From Gossypium raimondii (lineage: Eukaryota; Streptophyta; Magnoliopsida; Malvales; Malvaceae): 64,000 nt of DNA. Below, in pieces: positions 1-11,000 of the stretch. The translations under genes and the position numbers were made by a program. Location: positions 57,979,980-58,043,979 of the forward strand of contig NC_068575.1 in assembly GCF_025698545.1 (NCBI RefSeq), given 5' to 3'. Within the stretch, counting starts at the first letter, position 1, and every line of letters begins with the position of its first letter. The notes beneath the pieces are model-generated. The model saw only the letters and a program-made list of their open reading frames with translations, was not told the origin of the DNA and searched no databases.

Positions 1-375
1 ATTTGATTTATAGATACCTTTCGATCTTAGCCGTTGATGTACTTGATCTATACCGTTAGATTTGGAGAGGCTTAACTATAAATAGAGGCCTCTCCCCTCA
101 TTGTAAATCACTTGAGTTTTGAAGAGTAATAAGAATTTTTGAGAGTATTCGCTCAAACTTCTCTCTTTGTGTTCTTGATATTCTGAGGCTTGTTTTTATT
201 TCGTTCTTCGTTCATGTCTGTTTGATTATTGAGTTGCTTTCGTTTGTGTTGATTTTCAAAGGAGAATTCTCTTGAATTCTCAAATCGTAGGAGTTAGGCT
301 GATTTAGGCATTTTGGGAGCAAGAAACTGTCTAAAGCCGCACGGATCGTGAGGCGAAAATTCTAAGCCCGTGACA
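1..375 (+). mobile_element. LTR end of an LTR retrotransposon (Copia-like), inside an intron
   Basis: The stretch has the layout of a plant retrotransposon LTR: a TATAAATAG promoter box near 83-91, a leader-like pyrimidine-rich section after it, and a terminal CA at about 375. No primer-binding site follows, so this is a 3' LTR or a solo LTR whose start lies left of the window. It lies antisense to, and within an intron of, the SET-domain gene at 524-1007. The family is a guess from its general look; the right boundary is approximate. It is a fossil fragment with no coding part in view. Confidence 0.5.
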
Positions 376-523
376 CTAGACTATCATCCAAGGCCATAAT
401 CAGCTTTACAAGTTGAGAGAAAAGAAAAACAAAACAATGTCTATATATGAACCAAGTTTCCAATATTGAAAAGAGCATTCAGTGCTTTATAAAATGTTCA
501 ACAATTTATATAGTGCACCTTAC

Positions 524-1007
524 CAACAGTCTCGTTTCCCAGCACTCTCTCAAGCGTAACAACCAATGAATTGGGCACCGAAAACGCCACATCACCTGCC
601 TACAAAACCCAGAACAGGAAACGCGAATTTTACAAAACCCCATCAATAAAAACAAAGAAAAAAAACCAAAAAAATTAAGCTATTTTAATTACCCGAAGAT
701 CCTCACTGGCAGCAACATAATGTACAGGCATATGCTTCTCATCGTGTGAAGTGCTCTCATTGAGCACAACTTTACAACGGGGCAAGCCATTTCTGTGCAT
801 CCAAGATTTCAAGTCCCCAAATTCATCATCTTTCTTGCTGCCAAGTTCCTTTATTGAACTAGCCACAACAGTATCCGAAGCCGAAGCTAGAAAAAGAATG
901 TTTATTTTTCGAGGGAAGATTCTGGGGTTAGGGTTCTTGAAGAATGGACGTGAAAGGTGAGGTAAAGAAGGAAATTTGAATTTGTTATGCAAACAAGTGA
1001 GCTCCAT
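524..1007 (-). CDS. SET-domain Rubisco-methyltransferase-like protein, 5' exons only
   Basis: Two exons are visible: 693-1007 (ATG at 1005-1007, start of a Ser/Arg/Pro-rich plastid-type targeting region) and 524-599, joined in phase 0 by GT-AG sites. The intron after exon 2 (donor at 523, phase 1) runs off the left edge. The protein reads through DLKSWMHRNGLP, HYVAASEDLR, then AGDVAFSVPNSLVVTLERVLGNET, a close match from memory to the N-terminus of the Arabidopsis At5g14260 type. This group combines a SET fold with a Rubisco LSMT substrate-binding domain and is predicted to be plastidic; the methylated substrate is not established. The catalytic SET core lies outside the window. The next intron contains an LTR (1-375), so it is probably long. 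Identity is good, activity is unknown. Confidence 0.85.
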
Positions 1008-2195
1008 TAAGAAAGTCTCTTGAGAGAAGTAAAAGTAAAAGTAAAAGCTAGGATTTTAACTTACTGAAGATATTATAATTGGAAGAAGGATTTAGGGATA
1101 AGAGAAAAGAATGGGGTCTGAGGTTTGAGATAAAGTGGATTGAATTGGAGGGAAGCAAAAAATCTTTGGGCGTTTTTGTGTGTTTTGACCGGTAGATTTT
1201 GAAGCTACTCAAAATACCAAGAAACTACTTCCGACTGGGTTTATCACAAATTAACTAGCCATTTGAAAAATAATTATTTATTTACAAATAATAAATATTA
1301 AATTAAAAGTATTTTATTTTATATAAAACTTTTAAATATTTTTATTGCACCATAAGTTTATCATAATCTGCTTTTTCTATTTATTTATTAATGCAATTGA
1401 AATTATTATTTCTTCATTAATCGCAACTATTCATTTCCTATGGAATTTTAATTAGATTATGTGGCATGATAATGATATGGGTAAGAGAAAAAATTTATAT
1501 TAAAATTTATGTAAAAACTAAATGAATAAATATTTTATAAATACTTTTAATATAATTTTATAAATAAGTAATGTTAAACATTAGATGGTCACATCATGAT
1601 ATGTGTGAACTTTTTAAAAGAGTAATAATATAATTTATTTTATAAAAATAATAATTTTTAATTATCTTCCAGTTGGATTTATACGTAGCTTGAGTGGTGG
1701 ATTTGGTGGCTTTCTTTTAATGTTTTTTTCCTTGGGATTAATATGGTAGGTACTCTTTCTTTAATTTGTATATCTTTGAGTTTAATTTCAATGTATTGAG
1801 ACTTTTCTTCCTTTCTTTGTAAAAGTTTACAAATCAATTAATACAGTTCATCTTTAAGCTAAAATATTAAACAAACCATAACCCTGCGAATCAGAGGTTA
1901 AGTAGCGCAGATAAGCTAAACAAAAAGATATTTATAATTTATGTTGGGATTAAGCTTTGTTTACTCAAGCTTTATAGAAAATTATACTTCATCTTGTTGA
2001 GAAAGAAGCAAATTTTACAATAGAGTTTTTATTGAAGATCAAGGTGTAATGATCATTGTAGTAACTAGTCATCTTTGTTGCTGTTTGGTGCCTCAGTTTC
2101 ATCTTTCTTCTGTGAATTCCTGTAGATAACAACTTAATTTTATTTATATAAATTTTGAGTTGTGTTTCTCTTATAGTGCTTAATATTACGAAGGC
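1008..2195. other. Intergenic: promoter of the SET gene, then AT-rich spacer
   Basis: About 1008-1160 is purine-rich leader and promoter of the leftward SET gene. From 1250 to 2190 the DNA is AT-rich with no convincing coding potential. The 3' untranslated end of the MPC1-like gene probably lies at about 2000-2195. No RNA gene was seen. Confidence 0.5.
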
Positions 2196-2721
2196 TTACT
2201 GTTGAGCCTTGATCCAACGGGAGAGCTGATAAAGCTGCACAGTTTCATTACAGGCATGGCAGACAAGAAGATGGAGGTTGCGTGGCTGTACCACCCATGC
2301 AAACCTCATGAATAATGCCGAGTAGCCGCACATTACTTCAAAACACATCAATCACTTATAATTTAGCAACGTATATCTATATTACTGGGATTAGAGTTGG
2401 ATCTCGTAGGAGTAAGTTTGAATTAAGAATAAAAAGAGGGGTCAAACTTAGAGATTGGCTGACCTGCAGTCATGTTGCCCGATATCACTTCTGGGGGTTT
2501 CTTTGTGTCTAAAAATGCCTTTAAAAGAAAGAAAGCGATAGACACAAGAGTACTTGGATTAATCTCATAGAAATGACATAAAACAGCAGTGAACTATGTT
2601 GAAATGGATTTGAGTTTTTAGCAAATACTGCAATAGGGAGGCTCCAGTTGAAAACAGGGCCCCAGAAATGAGTTGTTTTAGGGCCAATGGGACTGTTCAC
2701 AAAAGCTCTTAACACCTCCAT
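2196..2721 (-). CDS. MPC1: Mitochondrial pyruvate carrier 1-like protein
   Basis: Three exons, 2629-2721, 2464-2518 and 2196-2335, give 95 residues in one frame (288 bases with stop). The inner-membrane MPC1/MPC2 complex imports pyruvate into the matrix. Diagnostic segments in order are NSPIGPKTTHFWGPVFNWSLPIA (residues 9-31, split as two runs: NSPIGPKTTHFWGP and VFNWSLPIA), DTKKPPEVISGNMTA (35-49), GYSALFMRFAWVVQPRN and NETVQLYQLSRWIKAQ at the C-terminus. FWGP, ISGNMT and QPRN are family hallmarks. All introns are GT-AG with phases 0 and 1. An acceptor (TTTGCAG) sits 11 bases before the ATG, so a 5' UTR intron is likely. The protein ends QQ soon after the core, slightly shorter than the roughly 105-110 residues I recall for plant MPC1. 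No stop or frame break is present, so it looks functional. Confidence 0.9.
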
Positions 2722-4566
2722 TCCTCCTATTTCTGCAAATGAAAACCTCGTTTGTAAAACAAATAATAATGATACTGAAAAAAGAAAAAAAAAACCACAA
2801 GATTGTATCCCCATATAACAATTGTTCTTTCCATTATTGAAAATTCATGAGCACCATAAAAACACGCACAAACATATCTTACCAAAATATGACTATTGCA
2901 GCAGTTTGATGAACTCAAAACTTGAATAGGCAATAGTCAAAAATTGGTGAAATGTCTTCCCAGAATGTGGAGGATATATACGAATATTCAGTAGTAGAAA
3001 GATTCAATTACGAGTCCAACAAGCAACCATTAACTGACATTTTTTTTATATTTTTATATTTTTAAGTAAATTACTACAACAATATTCATTTAGATCCAAG
3101 TGTATCTTCAATCCTTTTACTTCTTCCCCTCAAATCTAACTCCCTTCACGTTACTTTCCTTCTCTCTCTATATATAATTGAAAATGACAACTTGTTTATC
3201 TTCCATGTCAGTTAGCTTTTAACACTCAATAGCTTTCATAGAATAATAGTCAATGGCGGCTCCTTCATCACATTAAATATAATCAATGGCGGCTACTTTA
3301 TCACATTAAATTTTGTTTTTCCAATCTGATCAAATCCTTGAGATAAGGTTTTCTTGCCAGGTTTAGTATATATTTGGAATATGGATTGGCTTTCATGAAT
3401 TATGCACTCACATTCACCCACTCTACCGGTCTAGCTGCTCAACATTGTTAGAGGATGAGTATTCACTCGGTACAGTTGATTCGGTTATATAGCAATAATC
3501 GATTAAACCGACCAGCCATTATCACCATAAACAGAGGAAATAATGTACCAATCTCTAACTGTTTGTAAGGTATTAACAATAGTTCACAACAATGGCTGCA
3601 GTGGAGATTGTCTAAGGCGTTTCAGCTGGCACAGACTGATAAAATACCTGTGAGGTGAGTTTATGGTGGAACTTCGTGCCGGATCAGTAGTTCAGCCCGG
3701 AAAGTTTTGTAGCTGATTCACGTGCAACCCATATCAATTTCTTTAGCAATAAAACAAGCCAGACACTAATCCAAGTAAATATTTACCCATTAAAACCAGA
3801 TCGATGATTACTGATATAATCATGGCCATGGGATTTAAGATATTTTTATTCAATCTTACTCTTGGAGACTGAACAATCTTGGGAGGCTGCTGCATCTTCA
3901 ATAGTGCTAATCCTTGTTAGGAACAGTGGATTCGGAGCACACTACCATTGAAACATATTAATTAAGCAAGCATTGTATTTTACTACAGGATTAAGAGATT
4001 GCTATATCCGATTTTATCGTGTTGAACAGCAGGATATAGTGTTCTGTTCCTATGAGTATCAAACCTATGTTTCTGTAACTTCCTAGAATTTTCTCTATCG
4101 TGGTTTCAGAAAATCCAAATATGTTCGTCCCACAATTTAAACTATCATCTTTATGGACAAATGTTAGCTATTGATGCTTTTTACAAATGTTGCCTCCATT
4201 TCTGTGCTCTCCACTGCCTGGCAATATATCGTAAGGCAAAGCCGATATCTGAAAAGAATCCCAAATAAAATCCAATTGATCAATACAAGGAAAGCAAAAG
4301 TTGTGATTTCCATGTCTCCATCAATATAAAAAAAATTGTAATAAACTGAAACACATACAAGGTGATAGCAATGTGAAATTGTTAATGGCATGTACAAACT
4401 CCTTATTATTTGGAAAATATGACTGTACTGTTACCCATGGAAAGAAAATGGATATATATTGCATCTAAAAAGGTTATGGAAATTTGAAAATAGCCATTAA
4501 CATCATACCTATTAAAGCTGTTTAAACTATGACTTTCTCCAGGTTCAGAGCAGTGCTAAACCTCTT
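2722..4566. other. Intergenic spacer between MPC1-like and PGM48-like genes
   Basis: The part next to 2722 is the MPC1 leader and promoter, with a pyrimidine-rich block near 3100-3180. A 33-base direct repeat lies at 3250-3315. About 3440-3520 has a CGGTT/AACCG-rich tract like a worn interspersed repeat. The 3' UTR of the leftward PGM48-like gene should occupy roughly 4150-4566. No further gene was recognised. Confidence 0.45.
3250..3315. repeat. 33-base tandem duplication
   Basis: Two adjacent copies begin TCAATGGCGGCT at 3250 and 3283 and share ATCACATTAAAT. They differ at a few positions. Probably a simple local duplication in the spacer upstream of the MPC1-like gene; no function is implied. 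Confidence 0.75.
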
Positions 4567-7225
4567 CTACATGCTCATCTGTGTTGCACGTTCAAGAAGA
4601 CTTCTGTATTCACGACTTCTTGACCACTCATCAATCTCACGAGCTCGTAGAACAGGCAGTGGATGTGAAAGTTGCCGTGTTTGGGCATTTCTAAAAATCA
4701 TGAGGTAATTAGACAATCAAAGGGGAAAGCAATATGTGAGTTTTGAATGCTTCACCAAAACCATTCCTCACCTTATATACCACCCCATTGGGCTTGAAGA
4801 AGCCTTTTCATAAGAGTGAGCTTGCTCCAAAAATGCATCAACATTTAGCTGATCAGCCATTGATGGGCAGCCACCAGTTAATTTCATCAAAACAGAGATG
4901 GCAACCTCTTGTATGTGCATCACAATTAGAATTAGATAATGAAATCTCAACTATTTTATCACAGATTATATTAGCTCGGAGATGTTTTGGCAAACCTTGG
5001 GATCTTGTGCAACAAGAAGGGCTGCACGATCACAAGTTAGCTCTGCTGCCCTAAGCCAGCGGATTAATTGTTCCTCTAACCTCTGAGCTATAAAGCCACC
5101 AAGTCCTGTGAGAAACTAAGGTATTCAAAACCGTGTTGTTTAATAACTGCAGTAGAGTACTATAACCAAAACCAAAGGTGGTTCAGAAAATATTTATATA
5201 TATTTGAGGATAACATGCCATCTAAATTCCCTTTTTTCTACTTCAGTAGATTGGAAACGTTATTCCTATTTCCTGTAAAGACAACTACTATAAGATGCAT
5301 GCTAGCAAATGACAAGCAGGCCAATTTATATGTGTACTGTTAATAACTTAATATATATGCACCCACACCAATACATAAAGTACTCTTCTAAAGGTAAAGT
5401 GCAATGGGATTAACTAAGAATCGCTTCTAGAAGTCCATTAGCTTGGACAGTCTTGCCTAAGATCTTGTTTTCCCATACATACTAGTTTGAACTTTTAACT
5501 AAACATTGCACATGAAGGATATTAGATATAATTAATGATAATGCACAGTATAAGAACAAAAATATTAAAAAGATGTATAATATTAAAATATAATTCTATT
5601 TTTCAAAATAATAAAAAGATAACATTTCAAGGATTAACAGTCCTTATATACTCCAATAATTAATTGATTAAAATGATTTGGTATATTCATTGATTATCAA
5701 GGCTAACTATGACATAACAGATGTGGATTATATAGAAGAGGTATTACAAGATACTTATATTACAAAATAATATAATGTGCTGTCATTGAACTAAGAATGT
5801 ACCAAGTAGCTAAGTTGCTCCAACTGATGGATAGAACCAAAATACATACCAGGTAAACGATAGGATCCAAGAGTGAGAAGATTTGCAAAAGTAAGCCATA
5901 CACCATGATCGCATTTGAGATGACCTAACTCATGAGCCAAAACAGCCTACCTTGAAGTAGCACAGAAAAAAGAAAACTAATGACATTTTATCATTCAAAT
6001 CACAATACTGCTATGGATGATAAAGCACATACAATTCGATTTAGACTTTTATAATCACATATATAAATAGGATTGGAGCAGCAGTCAAGACACTAAAAGG
6101 AAATAACAAAAAAAAAAAGGGAAAATAAGTTTTGGCTCGTGATGGAAACGGAGTGAGAAAGAAGTGAAGACCTGTAATTCTTTTCGTGTCAGAAGCTCCA
6201 CAAGACTAGTATGGATAATAACAAATGGTTTTTTACCACTTATAGCCAATGTATAAGCATTCGGAATGGGACTTTGTCGAACATAGAGATCAGGAGGTTC
6301 AATATTCAATATTCCCGCAGCCTCAATCATCATTTTATGAAGTTCCGGAAGCTGATACAAGGAAAAAAATTGGAATAATTTGATGCAATTTACATAGGAT
6401 ACAACCAGGAAAACAACTTCAAATAAAAAACACTCTAAGCATCAAATAACCTGATCTTTCGAAACAAGGATTGAAGTTCCTATATTCTCAAGAAGCATGA
6501 TTTGCTCAGTCACGGTTCCTGCTATAAAGATTCAAGTTAAGGCTTCTTTAACATCGAAAACTCACGCAATTTACAGTAATGCTGCATTTTGGACTTTAGA
6601 TATTCGATTTTCCTACTACTTGCTTTTTGCTTTCAGAATAGAGAAATCAATTGCTTCGAAGAACTAAATAGATGACAAAATCACATGTATATGAAGCACT
6701 AATCTTCGAATTGACGTTACATCTAACTAATTTCCTTGGTTTTAATCAGATTTTAATTTTGTTTTTAACTAACTAATTTTGGAAAAAGAAAAGGAAATCA
6801 AATTACAAAAAGTAGATAGAAAAAACAACAATTGAAGTTACCGAGTATAGCTCTTCCTATTTCGTTAAGGCCTGGAATCGCTCTCAATAGCAACGTATTC
6901 TGCATCCAAAATCCAAACAATATATCTCTTTAATTGTGTATAAAAGAAAATTTATTAAAATTGTCATAGAAAACCGGACCTGTTTATCGAGCGGGTGCCG
7001 GAAATCGTCGGCGTCGAGGTCACGAAACACAAGCGGATGAGCTGTGGAGTCAACCGACGCCTCGATTCTTCCATTTCTCTTCTTGACCGATCCGAATCCG
7101 ACAAATAAAGGACCACCGAACCTAGAATCAGTCGGAGCTCTGATTCTGAATCGGAGAGAAGAAGACGTAAAAGAACAAGACTTTTGAGAAGGGAAACAGA
7201 AAGAAGAGAGAACCAAAGAAGCCAT
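4567..7225 (-). CDS. PGM48: Plastid M48 metallopeptidase, PGM48-like
   Basis: Eight exons: 6980-7225, 6842-6899, 6451-6518, 6172-6351, 5850-5946, 4996-5105, 4772-4905, 4567-4690. Together they give 1017 bases, 338 residues, all GT-AG with consistent phase. Residues 1-55 form a Ser/Arg-rich plastid transit peptide. The mature part runs HPLVFRDLDADDFRHPLDKQ, then LYVRQSPIPNAYTLAISGKK, then AVLAHELGHLKCDHG. HELGH (residues 189-193) is the HExxH zinc motif, and AELTCDRAAL in exon 6 supplies the downstream Glu ligand typical of M48. The C-terminus SHPLPVLRAREIDEWSRS is conserved in plants. The match is to Arabidopsis At3g27110, a plastoglobule protease of senescing leaves. The catalytic residues are intact. 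Its neighbour, the DCD gene at 8379-10087, is also close to it in Arabidopsis from memory. Confidence 0.93.
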
Positions 7226-8378
7226 TATTTTTTCAAACAGGCCAAGCGAATGACATGAGCTTTGCGTTAAGTAAGAGATTGAATTTCTTTCTAAAAAAAT
7301 CTTTTAAGGTAATTTTCCGAAGATTTTTTTTTTTGAATTTCTTTGTAATTTTATGGTTACCGTTTGGCGCCACTTCGTTTTGCCGTTGGTTTATAAGCTT
7401 TTTCGTAGTTTCAGGCTAAGTTCAAGGAAAAATCCGGTAAATTACTTTCACTGTCTTAAAGCACCCGGACGTTGTCGTTTTAACGGACTGCGTCGTTTTT
7501 TTTTTCCTAATTTTTTATTTTTCAGAGCTTTAACATCATGTAAATACTTTTTCCCTTTGCAGGAAACATTCAAATAATCGACCACCAACCCCAGATGCTA
7601 CAGAAGATCAAGAAAAAGAGTTAATTGAGAGTGGGAAAAAAAAGAGAGTTTAATAGAGATGTGAATGAAAGCTCTTTTGCTTTCTACAAGTTATTTATGT
7701 TAGAACTTTGAATTGCCTTGCTGTAAGAATCCAATTTTCCTCCAGAATTATTACCATTCGATTCGATAGCTTGAAGCACAATGGATCAATTATAGCAACG
7801 AAAATTAGTTCATAAGGTGGGAAAAAAAAGCTTGGTTCGACAGTCCCAGCTCCTGCTTGTTGATTCACTTACCCGCTCTTAAATTCATGATTCCAGTTGT
7901 CATTGAGATACGATAATAAAAAGGGTTAAAATACCTGAGAGGTCCCTGTATTAGGATTAAATTAGCCCCTATACTTTGCTCTCTGATAAAGTATTCTCTT
8001 TTACAACTCTACTGAAGCCCAGCTGACCTAAAAGGAGACAGGAGACAGTTATAAAGCACAAAAAAGACATCAAATTCAAGGCCTTCATTTCTTGAGGACT
8101 TTAAACATTACACATAGTAGTCATTCTCTTTCACATTTTGCAATTCTATCTATATAGGATTTTTAATACATAAAAATATAATGCAAAAGTTTAAAAAAGT
8201 ATCTTTCACAAGACACAAACGCAATTTTATTCAGGTGGCTAACGCCATTTCCCACTTTTCCTGAGTTGATTCACCAACTGGTCTTTAACCCACAGCTTGC
8301 GCTCTATGGAAAATCTGCGAAAAGCAGGCAGCCTTAAGCCCTTAACCCTAGCACATTTGCACTCAGATAACTTTTGGC
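7226..8378. other. Intergenic: PGM48 promoter and 3' UTR of the DCD gene
   Basis: The first 350 bases are the PGM48 leader and promoter, T-rich with GC-richer patches near 7360-7500. Around 7925-8000 a GGTTAAAATACC...GGTCCCTGTATTAGG tract looks like one end of a worn MITE-like repeat. The 3' UTR of the leftward DCD gene probably fills about 8040-8378. No other gene is evident. Confidence 0.45.
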
Positions 8379-10087
8379 TTATGGAGAACCTGCTTGTTCA
8401 CAAAGGTCTAATAGATCCAACGTCTGCAAAAGAATGATATGAAGCTCTTGAGCTTCAGTTAAAAGGATCCAATATTTTGATTACCAGAAAGTTCGCATGA
8501 AATAAGAGACCAGAAGAAAAAATTATAATTGCTTGCAGTACCTCAGGAACTGAGAGCTCGAGACGAAACTTGGGGCCATCATAGTGGTGCAAGACTGGCC
8601 TAAACGCATCCTCTTCCAATGCCTTGCAGAGTTTCCTAATACAGATTCTCACCTATTTATTTGGGGAACAAATTTAAAAGAATTAGAGCTCATGCCCTCT
8701 TACAAGGGAATAAGCAAGTAAGTTACTACAAATTATAAACACAAACTTCACCTGAGCAGGAAACCTTGACTCGCCTTTGCATTTTTTGTCTTCCCAAGCA
8801 GTTGGATCGATGTTAGAACCCCCAAAAGTTGCTGCCTGTATGTATAGAAGAAAACATCAATGACACAAGAGAGGAAAACAAAAGATGTTGAAATGATTTG
8901 CTACAGTATTATAAACATCAAACATCCAAGCCCTTTTTTTCCCTTTGGGACTGAGGTGGAGGTGGAGGTGGAGCGAAGGAGAGAACAGTTATAATAGACC
9001 ACACATCAAAAGATTACATTGATGAATCTTATTGGCTGTTGGACAACCAATTAAAAATACATAACATAATCATAATTTGTTCCCTAATTATTCCTCGTCC
9101 AGCAAAAGTGCGCAACATGCAAACATTCAGAAATAAATGAACTCCTAATAGAACAGCAGCATCAATCATTATAGAGGGATTTCTAGGATTTCTAGGAATG
9201 TTAATTTACGAGTATGAAGTAGGTGAACAAACCTCAAAAATACCATGCAACTGATGAGTAGTATAGTTATAGAGAAATAGAGGTAAGCCAGGTGTAATTG
9301 CCCGAACAGAGTCCCTATATCTTGGTGGTAAACCTATCAAATGAGAAAACAGCAACATGTAAGAAATCCCACCTAAGATGTTAATAATAGAAATCACTTA
9401 AGTGATGATTACATCAATGAGAATGGGAGTCTTCAAACAGACAGAATAACTTATTTCCAGAACACTAAAACAGAAAGAATGAAACAAAAAGGTTGGCAAG
9501 AGAAAATGACAATTACCAAATAGCTGCCGCTTTAGATCTTCCTGCATTGTATCATTGTTACAAACAAAAATGTATCCTCCAAGCACCTCATTTCTCGGGA
9601 GTGTCTCAGCTGCAGGCAATGTCTTGAACCGTTTGTCAACAGCATTGTTTGCACTGTTCTCGTTGCTGTTGTTATTGCTGGTGCTGCTGTTATTATTGAC
9701 ATATTTGCTGCTATGATTATTGCCGCTATATTTGTTGCCAGCCAGGTTTCCCAGGCTATTGCTATTATTTTTCTGGTAAACAGCATTTATATTGTAGGTA
9801 CCATTTCGGAATGAGCTTTTGCTTACATTATCTCCAATCTTGGAGTCCAAGTTTAACATATTGAAGTTAAGGTTCTCGAATTTGTTGTCTTCCCGGAAAC
9901 CAAATTTATCCCTTGTCCTTATTTCAGCTGGACCCTTCGAAAGATCAAGATTGCTCAGGCGTTCACCCTTTGTCCTCGTCTGCTCAGCCAATTTAGAGGC
10001 AACCATCAGCCAATGGTTATCCTCTGAGGCTTTTGATTGTCCTCGAAGATAATCCCCCAGCTGCCAAAAGCTATCCATGCTCCCCAT
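8379..10087 (-). CDS. NRP: Asn-rich DCD-domain protein (NRP / B2-like)
   Basis: Five exons, 9517-10087, 9233-9333, 8752-8835, 8542-8652 and 8379-8423, give 303 residues. The N-terminus MGSMDSFWQLGDYLRGQ and KLAEQTRTKGERLSNLDLSKG are hallmarks of the NRP/B2 group. Residues about 105-150 are an Asn/Ser-rich low-complexity tract. The DCD (Development and Cell Death) domain covers about 165-300: LGGYIFVCNNDTMQEDLKRQ, LFGLPPRYRDSVRAITPGLP, LFLYNYTTHQLHGIFEA, RPVLHHYDGPKFRLELSVPE, ending DLLDLCEQAGSP. Members are stress- and ER-stress-linked and promote cell-death signalling in soybean (GmNRP). The ATG at 10085-10087 follows a possible acceptor (GTTTGCAAG), so a 5' UTR intron is likely and transcription may start near 10700-10990. 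The domain is complete and no breaks were seen. It could equally be named after At5g42050 or At3g27090. Confidence 0.93.
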
Positions 10088-11000
10088 CTTGCAAACTCTA
10101 ATAAGAGAGGAAACGTAATTTGTAAAGAATTGTTTAATTACACAAAAGAGGCATAGAAACAGGGCAAAGACTAAGCAAAAATAAAAGGAAAACAAAGGCA
10201 AATATAATAATTCATCAATTGATTTTGTTCAAGATTGGCCTAACAAATAACAATAACAATTAGAAAAGAGTAAGCAAATATTAACCAGTCAACGCCAAGA
10301 AGCTTCAATGCCTACACAATAACCATAGAAAATCTCAAGAATTAAGCAATAATTTGATAACCAACCGTAACGCACCAAAAACTTGAAAGTTCACACTTCC
10401 TTTTTCTTTCCCGCACTTTTCACAAACACTCAAACATAAACCCAGAAATTCTAAAACTTAAAGAGTCAACCACACTTGACTCAGAAAAGAACCGACAATT
10501 TTTCTAATCCAAACCCAACACAACAAAATTAACCCCAAAAAATAAAACCCAAAGTATAATCGTCTTTAAAACAATACCTACAAAGGCAAAATCATCAAAA
10601 AAAAGAATACATATTAAATGTAAAGCATTGAACATAGAACTAAACGAAGAGATGCAGACTTCACCAAGCAAGGTAAAGCTTCAATGTTTTAACCCATATT
10701 TAGGGATCGAATGAACCCTAGATTTGGGGGATCCAAAAAAGAAAAAAGTACCTTTAGCTTTGCTAGCTATGCAAGTGAAACCCGTCAGACACGACACAAG
10801 AAGAAGGGGGTGGGAGAGAGAGAGAGAAATTATGAAAGAGGGGATTTTAATTGTCTTGAACAATTTGATGACGGAAATGCCCCTCAGGAGATTGAGTATT
10901 TTCGGGCTTTCCGAACAAAAGTTGTGGTGCGGGTGGAGTTGTCGGAGACGCCGCGTGTACACACTTTTCCCTTGCCTTTTTTGGAGTAATTAAATCCAAT
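10088..11000 (-). promoter_or_regulatory. Leader, 5' UTR intron and promoter of the DCD gene
   Basis: The DNA directly upstream of the DCD-gene ATG is A-rich on the plus strand (T-rich on the coding strand), as expected for an intron or leader. A GA-rich block (GAGAGAGAGAGA) at about 10816-10828 and a GC-richer patch at 10860-10970 probably mark the first exon and core promoter. The coding frames here are short, overlap both strands and match nothing I know. Exact start and splice sites need RNA data. Confidence 0.4.

Noticed and set aside
2200-2320. A plus-strand frame reading LLLSLDPTGELIKLHSFITG, resembling the end of an unknown gene
   Set aside because: The opposite strand carries MPC1 exon 3 with a perfect family match (QPRN, NETVQLYQLSRW), so the plus-strand frame is its shadow.
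4743-5054. A 103-residue plus-strand frame
   Set aside because: It lies antisense to PGM48 exons 6 and 7, which match the protease family and splice in phase.
10711-10993. Three overlapping frames near the DCD gene promoter
   Set aside because: They overlap on both strands with low-complexity GA/TC content and match nothing known; more likely first exon or promoter of the DCD gene.
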